Translations under genes and position numbers: made by a program
Assembly (NCBI RefSeq): GCF_030272615.1
Contig: NC_081410.1
Location: 224,867,415 to 224,931,414, forward strand
DNA: 64,000 nucleotides
Direction: 5' to 3'
Origin: Cryptomeria japonica
Lineage: Eukaryota > Streptophyta > Pinopsida > Cupressales > Cupressaceae
Shown here: piece after piece, positions 57,801 through 64,000 of the stretch
Layout of the letters: each line of letters opens with the position of its first letter
Numbering within the stretch: position 1 is the stretch's first letter
Notes under the pieces: generated by a model
Seen by the model: only the letters and a program-made list of their open reading frames with translations
What the model was told of the DNA's origin: nothing
Database searches by the model: none

Positions 57801-58469
57801 GATTTGAGACCAGTCATAATACTGTTTACCAATCTATATGGTGGTCATATACTAGAACATCCATAGGTAGAAGTGGCAATAGTTAGGTTTGTTGAATGCC
57901 TTATTCAACATTATTGTCAAATCTCATTGTGGCTATCTGAAGTCAGCCCTTAGTAAGTCATTAGATTTCAATGATGTTCTTCTTTCTTCCTCCAACCAAT
58001 TTTTATTCATATGTTTCTTATAATTATATGTATCATCACCCCAAATCTTTAAAGTTTCTTCCTCAATAGTCAGTAGTACTTCATCACTAGTAGGAATTCC
58101 AAACACCAAACCAAGCATGTTAATAGATAAATTAATTTTTATTCATCCCTTGTCATCTACACACCTTTTGGTATTAGGATCGTAGAATTGGGAAACAATC
58201 ATGATAAATTCAAAGGCTTGAACTGATTTTGGAAACATTGTTGCCTCCACTAGCCCAGATCTTTTAATCCTCCTATGAGGAGCATCCAACTTTTGATGTG
58301 CTAATTGTTTTGTAATGTCTTCAAACTCTATATGGCCCACTTCTATGTATGTCACCCATTTGATTCCATCATCCAATTTGGATGCATATGTCTATCCTTG
58401 GTAATTGTACTTCATTGTGATAGGTACTTTGTCTAGGTCCTTGGCCTTCTTTCTAGATGTTGAGTCCAT
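54853..58469 (-). pseudogene. Frame E, N-terminal and middle part (unrecognised element protein)
   Basis: The minus-strand start is ATG at 58469 (MDSTSRKKAKDLDKVPI). The N-terminal ~480 codons look globular. A VWEYYAQLPLSQAKLHFKR block lies at about 57570-57660, and RVSGFTGNPMLFP, near residue 340, is shared with Q at nearly the same residue number (~350). Then comes a proline/threonine/glutamate-rich middle (55900-56700) with acidic runs, and helical segments at 55195-55494. The frame carries many stops and some shifts. It is cut at 54853 by M and continues at 11420. It is upstream of no enzymatic domain. Its relation to Q supports a common family of large single-frame elements. Function unknown; homology to Q is my reading and needs an alignment. 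Confidence 0.6.
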
Positions 58470-58539
58470 TCAGTTACTTTGATCTCCAAAAAGACACCAA
58501 AAATTATCTTATCATACTATCAAAACATCAATTTTATAA

Positions 58540-59600
58540 CTCACTTCGGGACTCTAAGGTTCCAAGGTGAGAAAACCCCTTAAAGACAACTAACTTCAGG
58601 ACTCTGAGGTTCTGAGGTTCTGAAGTTAGAACAGGATAAAACTGCAAAGTCCAGAACTCCGAGGTTTTGGGGCTTGTTGAAAACTCAATAGTCAAATTTC
58701 AGAACTCTGAGATTTCGGGGTTCCGAGGTGTAAAACCTTGGGGGTGAAAATGGATCGCGGGACTTTGGAGTTCTGAAGTACCAGAATGGATGAAATGGGT
58801 AGTGAAAACAAGACCCGAAACTCTGAGGTTTTAGGGTTTCGAGATGAAAGAAAGTTTATTCGATGGATTACCCCGAGACTCCGGGAGTCCAGAGTTTCGG
58901 GATGGAATGGAAAGTGGTTATGAAATGAACTTCGGAATCCTGGGGTTCTGAGGTTCATATTTCGGACAAGACAAAGCACCTCAGGATTTTGGGGACCCGA
59001 ACTCCTGAACCTAGGGCACACCAAAAACCTAAACAGAAAGAAACTAAAAAACAAAAAAACCCCAAAAAAGAAAAGAAATCTAAACTACGAAAATTTTAAA
59101 TCTAAACTACCAAAACATGAAAACCAAAAAAGAGAAGAAATCCACCAATCTGGAGGAAGAAAAACACGTGAAACTCGCAGACACGAATGTACGAACTCAA
59201 GAGGTTAGAGCTAAGAAACTCAAAAGCTTGAATGCAAAAATGAAATTCAAACAGTTTATTTTCACTATTTATACCTTCCTGCAAGTTGTCCATACAAATG
59301 CACTAAAAATGACCTTGGGAGTCTGAAATTCTGGACTTCTGAGATTGGCAAACAAAGGAACACAAAGAACTCGGGACCTCGGGGTTTTGGAATTCCGAGA
59401 TCCAACAAAAAAAAGAAAAAAACATACAAGGCAAAGAGCACACTTCGGAACTCTGGGGTTCTGGGGTTTTGAGATAGAACTCAAAACAAAGAAAAGGACA
59501 AAGAGACCATTTTGGAACTCCGGTGTTCCAGGGTTTTGAAACAAACCAAAAAAAAAGAGCACCTCAAAACTCTGGGGTTCCAAGATGTTCAAAACAAAAA
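58540..59600. repeat. Leader of E: degenerate ~55-bp tandem repeats
   Basis: The motif (c)gga(a/c)ctc(t/c)gaggtttt-ggggttc-gag(a)t recurs at about 58549, 58592, 58652, 58700, 58760, 58815, 58873, 58932, 58980, and again at 59317, 59370, 59447, 59515 and 59565. The spacing is mostly 45-75 bp. A non-repeating ~300-bp part lies between. It is directly upstream of the E start, as the ~127-bp repeats are upstream of Q. The sequence of the repeat itself is unrelated. Confidence 0.8.
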
Positions 59601-59700
59601 CACAAAGGCAAAGCAAAAAGAGAAAAATAAAAGACAGAAAAGGGGGGATCGATATTTTCATGTCAAAGAAAATGATGGGGTGAATATGCAGGGCATAACA

Positions 59701-60347
59701 TTAACAATCTTGGTTTTGATAGGAACAAGTTGGCTGAAATCAAAATCTTTAGGAGAGACAACTTGCTTCTTTCTCTTTAGCAAATTAGACATCAACCAAG
59801 GTGGTAAATTCAAAACATCAATCTCACCTATTACCATATCCTAAGAGGGATTGATAGAATCTTTAACAATGGTGGTTACTATAGGTGATGTCATTGTAAC
59901 AACATGGGAAGGATTTTCAAGGGATGACTCATTGTATCTAGGAGCCGATTCATTCATGAATTTATCAAAATCATCCATCATAGTTGTAGACACTTCTGAC
60001 AAAGAAGGAAAAGATGAGAAGACATATTCTCAATATTGTCATGGGGTGTGTCTAAAGAAGACTCGGTAGCACTAGTGGAGGATACATGAATAATATTTTC
60101 AAGAGAAACACAAGTAACCACTAGAGGCTGGGTCGTAGAGGTAAAACTAGGAACGTGTAACATAGATAAAGAAGGAAATACCTGAGGTAAATATTTATCT
60201 TCTTGTAATGACTCAGTCTTCATTAAGTACACCTTGTTCTTGATCATCTTCTTGCTCTTCTTCCAATTGATCAACATCAATCAGCTCATCATCAGGATGA
60301 TCATCCTCCTCTTTTTCATTTGGTGCTTCAGACTCATGTGTCTCATG
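59701..60347 (-). pseudogene. F: fragment of a Q/E-like frame
   Basis: The minus-strand frame has an acidic run (DDHPDDELIDVDQLEEEQE), a Ser/Thr-rich part, MMDDFDKFMNESAPRY and then DVLNLPPWLMSNLLKRKK. The last part resembles VGVLILPEWDIADALVLEVV in the Q protein (LP-x-W, acidic and hydrophobic spacing). Stops and shifts are present. The fragment is bounded by copia C at 60348 and by E's leader on the left, so E may have inserted into it. The left boundary is uncertain; 59700 is only the best candidate. Confidence 0.45.
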
Positions 60348-61495
60348 TGTTAGGAACCGGAAGGACAACTGAGAGGGGGGGATGAATCAGTTGTCAATAA
60401 ATTACAACCCAAAACTAATTAATCTAACTTAAAACTTAGTGTCAGTAAAACAAACTTAATGCCAGTAAAATAGATTAACAGTTATAGCAGTACCGGTATA
60501 ACTTAATGCATGAAACAGAAAGGAAAACAACATCCATGACACATGACACAGAGATTTTGACATGGAAGCCCTGTAAAAGCCTCTAAGGGGAAAAACCATA
60601 GTGGGAAACCTTACCCACAATCAGATGATACTACTACAGATAGTAAGTGTATACAATAATGGGGTTTGCACATGCAGAAAGGCCAACTACCTAGAGCTCA
60701 CTACTCAATCATAAAATAGGAGTCACATTGACTATAATTCAATGGTTAAATCCAATAAACAATGAACTACTTCATAATAGAATCTGCAATGCTGGATTCA
60801 GTACCAGTTTAAGCTCTGACCATGAGTTCCAAACACCTTCATAACCTTTCCTTCAACCTTCAGATAATATCTGGGTGATTATCACAAGGATCTGCTTATT
60901 TTCACTCTTCACAATGATCTTCAATATTCACACACACACACTCATAATGATCTTCAATAAGATCTTACAATTATTTATACAAAACCTAAGACCTTATCAT
61001 GAGGTTGTCTCACTAAAGATATTACAATTATAAAATAAGTCTTGATGCAATACAATGTGTCGGCTCAATACATTTACACATTATTCAATCAATAAACCAT
61101 TTCCAAAATGTGTCGTGTTGATCTGGAACATGATATCTTGTACCGGTGCATAACCTGGACCTATCTGTCGGTAAAGGCAAATATGTGAACTTGATCAAAC
61201 CAATAAGAAAAACACCAAATCCAAACATCCAATCCATGTCTTCAACATAGCCAGATGATCTCCAGATGATAGCAAATCATCATCACTGCCAGTGAACCAT
61301 ATATCCTGCTAGTGAAGCATATACCGATGACTTTGCATAAGCCAATATCCATGTTGGGACCAAAATGTGTCAGTTCAACAATAAACCAAAATAACCAGAG
61401 TGCCAAATCAACAATGTAGACCTCCAAAAAGATAAGTGTTGACATCAATGACAAAACCAATGCAACACATGACGAATTCATCCATAATACCAACA
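60348..61495 (-). repeat. Element C 3' LTR
   Basis: 1148 bp. On the minus strand it starts TGTTGGTATTATGG at 61495 and ends GGTTCCTAACA at 60348. It is like A's LTRs, with the TATA candidate minus TATAAATAA at 60971-60979. Confidence 0.9.
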
Positions 61496-61507
61496 ATCTC
61501 CCCATTT
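61496..61507 (-). other. Polypurine tract of element C
   Basis: Minus AAATGGGGAGAT abuts the 3' LTR. It is like A's AAAGGGGGAGAT with one change. Confidence 0.8.
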
Positions 61508-61540
61508 GGCATTGATAGCAACACTAGATGGAAAAACATC

Positions 61541-63820
61541 TAAGTGCCTTGCTTCTAGTTGAGTAACCAAGAAATATTCCTTCATCACTTCTAAGATCAA
61601 ATTTGCCAATAGACTCATCTCTCCTAATATAGCATTTGCTTCCAAATATTCTGAATTATTTAAGAGTAGGAGTATGACCAAACCATAGTTCATAAGGGGT
61701 CTTACCGGTTTCACCTTTGATGTGAACTTTGTTGAAAGTATAAACCATTGTATTCACTGCTTCTCTCCAGTAGACATGAGGTAGATTTGCTTCCATCATC
61801 ATGGTTCTTTCTGCATCTAGTATAGTTATATTCTTCCTTTCCACAACTCCATTTTGCTGAGGTGTCTAGGGTGCTGATAGTTGTCTTTTGATTCCATTCT
61901 CCTCACAGAATGCATTGAATTCCCTAGATGTAAATTCTCCTCCTTGATCAGATCTCAAGCATTTGATTTTCTTGCCAATTTCATTTTCTACCATTGCCTT
62001 GTATATCTTGAATCTTCCAAAAGCTTCTGATTTCTCCCTGAGAAAAGTAACCCAACACGTTCTAGAATAATCATCAATTATTAGCATAAAGTATCTATCA
62101 CCCTGAAGACTCCTTGCTCTTGTTGGACCACATAAATCAATATGGATTAAATCAATAATTTTATTGGATTTCTCAGAAATTCTCTTAAATGTTGTTCTAA
62201 CTTGCTTTCCCATTTGACATTCCTTACATACCGGATTATGAGGTTTCACAATCTTAGGTAAATCCCTTATTGCCTTAGTTGAACTGATCTTTACAATGCA
62301 ATCAAAATTCACATGACAGGGTCTTTTATGCCAAAACTAACTTTCATCAATGTGAGCAATCAAACATGTCTTATCACTTGTATTCAAATGAAAGATATTA
62401 CCTTTAGTTTGATTACCAGTTGCAATCTCCAAACCAATTCTATTCATGATTTTGCATTTTCCATTATTGAATTTTAATTGAAATCCTTTTTCCACTAACT
62501 GACCAACACTCAAAAGATTAAGTTTTAAACCTTGAACATAATAAACATTGTCAGTATTGTGCTTACCATCCAAATATATGGTGCCTCTTCCTTTGATTAA
62601 ACAAGCTTTGTCATCTCCAAATCTTACTAGACCTCCATGACATTCTTGGAATGATAAGAATTTTCTTTTATCACCAGTCATATGATGTGAGCAACCACTA
62701 TCAATGATCCATTCATCCTTTTCTTCAGTTTTTGTTGCCAATGCCTGCTCTACCGGTTTGACAATAGGTGTCGGTTGATCTTCTTTTATTGCAACAAATT
62801 CCCATCCACTATTAGTTGGATCTTCATTAGAGTCATCTATAACACCTTCATCTACATAGTAACATGACCTATCTCTGTTTTTCTTAAAATTTGTACCTCT
62901 GATATTCAGGGTTAGGTTTATATGTTCTCTTAGCTTCATCTCTTATTCTTGCATGTCTATCAGGACACCTAGACGCCATATGAACAACTTTATTGCAATT
63001 AAAACATTTGAAAGGTGCTTTACCTTCATACTTACTTCCTACTGGACCTTTAGGCATCTTCCTTGCATATAGTGCTTCAAGTTCTTCAATTTCTTCATTT
63101 TCTCTCTTGATATCTTCAAGTTATTTTGCATAAAGTGCTTTCCAATCAGATTTGTCAGATGATGATGATGATGATGCTTTGAAAGCTATATCAGTTTTGA
63201 CTATAGCAAAAGGACCAAATTCTTCAAGCTCAAATGCTGAAAGTTTTCCAACCAAATTATCTCTAGATACTGATGTATTAGGCATTGTTCTCAACTCATT
63301 AATAGCAGTTGCTTTCATTTTGTAAGTCGGTGGCAAAACTCTTAAAAATTTAGAAACAATTTCATCTTCACTTAAAGATCCTCCACAACATTGTATTCCT
63401 AAAACAATTTCATTCTCTTTCCATAAATGCAAAAATTCTTTCATCTTCTTCCATTTTTAAATTTTCATACCTAACCCGGTAACATTCCAATTTTACAATC
63501 TTGATAGTGGTATCTCCTTCATTCAATGTTTCCAATTTATCCCAAATAGCTTTTTCAGTAGATCTGTCTGATAATCCCATGATTTGTTGATCTAATAATG
63601 CACTTAGAAGTGCTTCTCTTACTTTGCAATCATTCTCCAAGTCTTTAGCCAATGTCGGTGGATGAGGGATATTCGGAGGAGGACCAAAATAGCCATTCTT
63701 TGTAACATCCCATATATCTCTTCCAATGCAGTTCAGATGTGTTTCCATTTTGATCTTCCATATACCATAGTTAGTTACATCAAGTTTAGGATTGTCCTTC
63801 TTGAAAATATTTGTTGTCAT
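61541..63820 (-). pseudogene. Element C gag-protease-integrase, RT and RNase H deleted
   Basis: The minus-strand frame begins MTTNIFKKDNPKLDVTNYGI at 63820. UBN2-type gag, a zinc knuckle CFNCNKVVHMASRC near 62990, protease DSGCSHHMTG at about 62690 and the integrase (IHIDLCGPT, SDQGGE, VVERKN) follow in A's order. Breaks: a 2-bp deletion near 63412, a stop at 63121, a shift near 62940, and stops near 62337, 61869 and 61656. The reading ends at RSKALRCF, about 61540, where the sequence jumps to the 3' untranslated region. In A about 2.2 kb of coding sequence lies between these points, including all of RT and RNase H. Confidence 0.93.
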
Positions 63821-63863
63821 AGGATCTCCTCAAGCTGTTAGGCTTCCACAAAAAGAGGACTAA

Positions 63864-63875
63864 GCTTTGATACCA
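63864..63875 (-). other. Primer binding site of element C
   Basis: Minus TGGTATCAAAGC, two bases from the LTR. It has one change from A's TGGTATCAGAGC. Confidence 0.88.
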
Positions 63876-63877
63876 AT

Positions 63878-64000
63878 TGTTAGGAACTAAACTGACAACT
63901 GAGAGGGGAGGGGGGGTGAATCAGTTGTCAATAAATTACAACCCAAAACTAATTAATCCAACTTAAAACTTAGTGCTGGTAAAACAAACTTAATGTTGGT
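63878..64000 (-). repeat. Element C 5' LTR (start of its inner end)
   Basis: On the minus strand the LTR end reads AGTTCCTAACA, with the gggggtgaatcagttgtc stretch shared with 60348 onward. The rest is outside the window. Confidence 0.88.

Larger units (their letters stand above)
60348..64000 (-). mobile_element. Element C: copia retrotransposon lacking RT and RNase H, partly outside the window
   Basis: The minus-strand element of A's family has its 3' LTR at 60348-61495, its internal region at 61496-63877, and its 5' LTR from 63878 to beyond the window. The flank at the left is tcatg (60343-60347); its partner is not visible. The internal region is ~2.4 kb instead of A's ~4.6 kb because RT and RNase H are missing. 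It needs enzymes from another copy to move. Confidence 0.93.

Noticed and set aside
58540-59600. CRISPR-like array
   Set aside because: Units are degenerate, spacers are not unique or of constant length, and the context is a plant retroelement.
59695-59705. Exact 5' terminus of E (TGTTATGCC on the minus strand, flank ttaac)
   Set aside because: It resembles Q's TGTTAT start, but no matching ttaac-flanked end was found on the other side of E.

Overview
This window looks like intergenic DNA from a large, repeat-filled plant genome. It is AT-rich and built almost entirely of LTR retrotransposons inserted into one another. There are plant-type Ty1/copia elements, plant Ty3/gypsy elements of the Tat type (with a second RNase H), a miniature TRIM, and a captured plant mobile domain (PMD) gene. 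The density and depth of nesting would suit a conifer, but nothing seen proves the species. I found no intact cellular gene, rRNA, tRNA or CRISPR array.

Layout, outermost layer first. E is a decayed long reading frame of an unrecognised element on the minus strand. It runs from about 58.47 kb to 54.85 kb and resumes from 11.42 kb to 9.07 kb. It is split by M, a minus-strand Tat-like element (11421-54852) flanked by ctaag duplications; E's reading frame rejoins exactly across it. M without its inserts is about 18.3 kb and carries two ~1.1-kb LTRs, PBS, PPT, gag, protease, G-patch, RT, RNase H, second RNase H and integrase. Antisense to these, near its 3' LTR, lies a PMD gene with its own TATA box and an intron. 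Three elements sit inside M: P (38735-53433, a complete plus-strand Tat-like element, target duplication ccttg), N (29038-31832, a non-coding LTR element, duplication gaatg) and Q (19874-27542). Q has a long single frame, a ~127-bp tandem-repeat leader, 5-bp target duplications and no LTRs that I can find. Q's frame is interrupted by a solo copia LTR (21931-23336), which itself holds a 344-bp TRIM (22658-23001). The deepest stack is therefore E, M, Q, solo LTR, TRIM.

Left edge: copia element A (1624-8294, duplication ccgag) lies inside the ~1.8-kb LTR of another minus-strand element, D, whose body is outside the window. Right edge: F (about 59.7-60.35 kb, minus) is a fragment that looks related to Q and E. 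Next to it is C (60348 to beyond 64000), a minus-strand copia element of A's family that has lost RT and RNase H by an internal deletion.

The most interesting material is the Q/E/F family (one long frame of unknown function behind a tandem-repeat leader, inserted with 5-bp duplications but lacking LTRs), the promoter- and intron-bearing PMD gene carried antisense by M, and a tandem pair of related 92-codon frames upstream of M's gag. Nearly all frames contain stops. Boundaries given as 'about' are read by eye.
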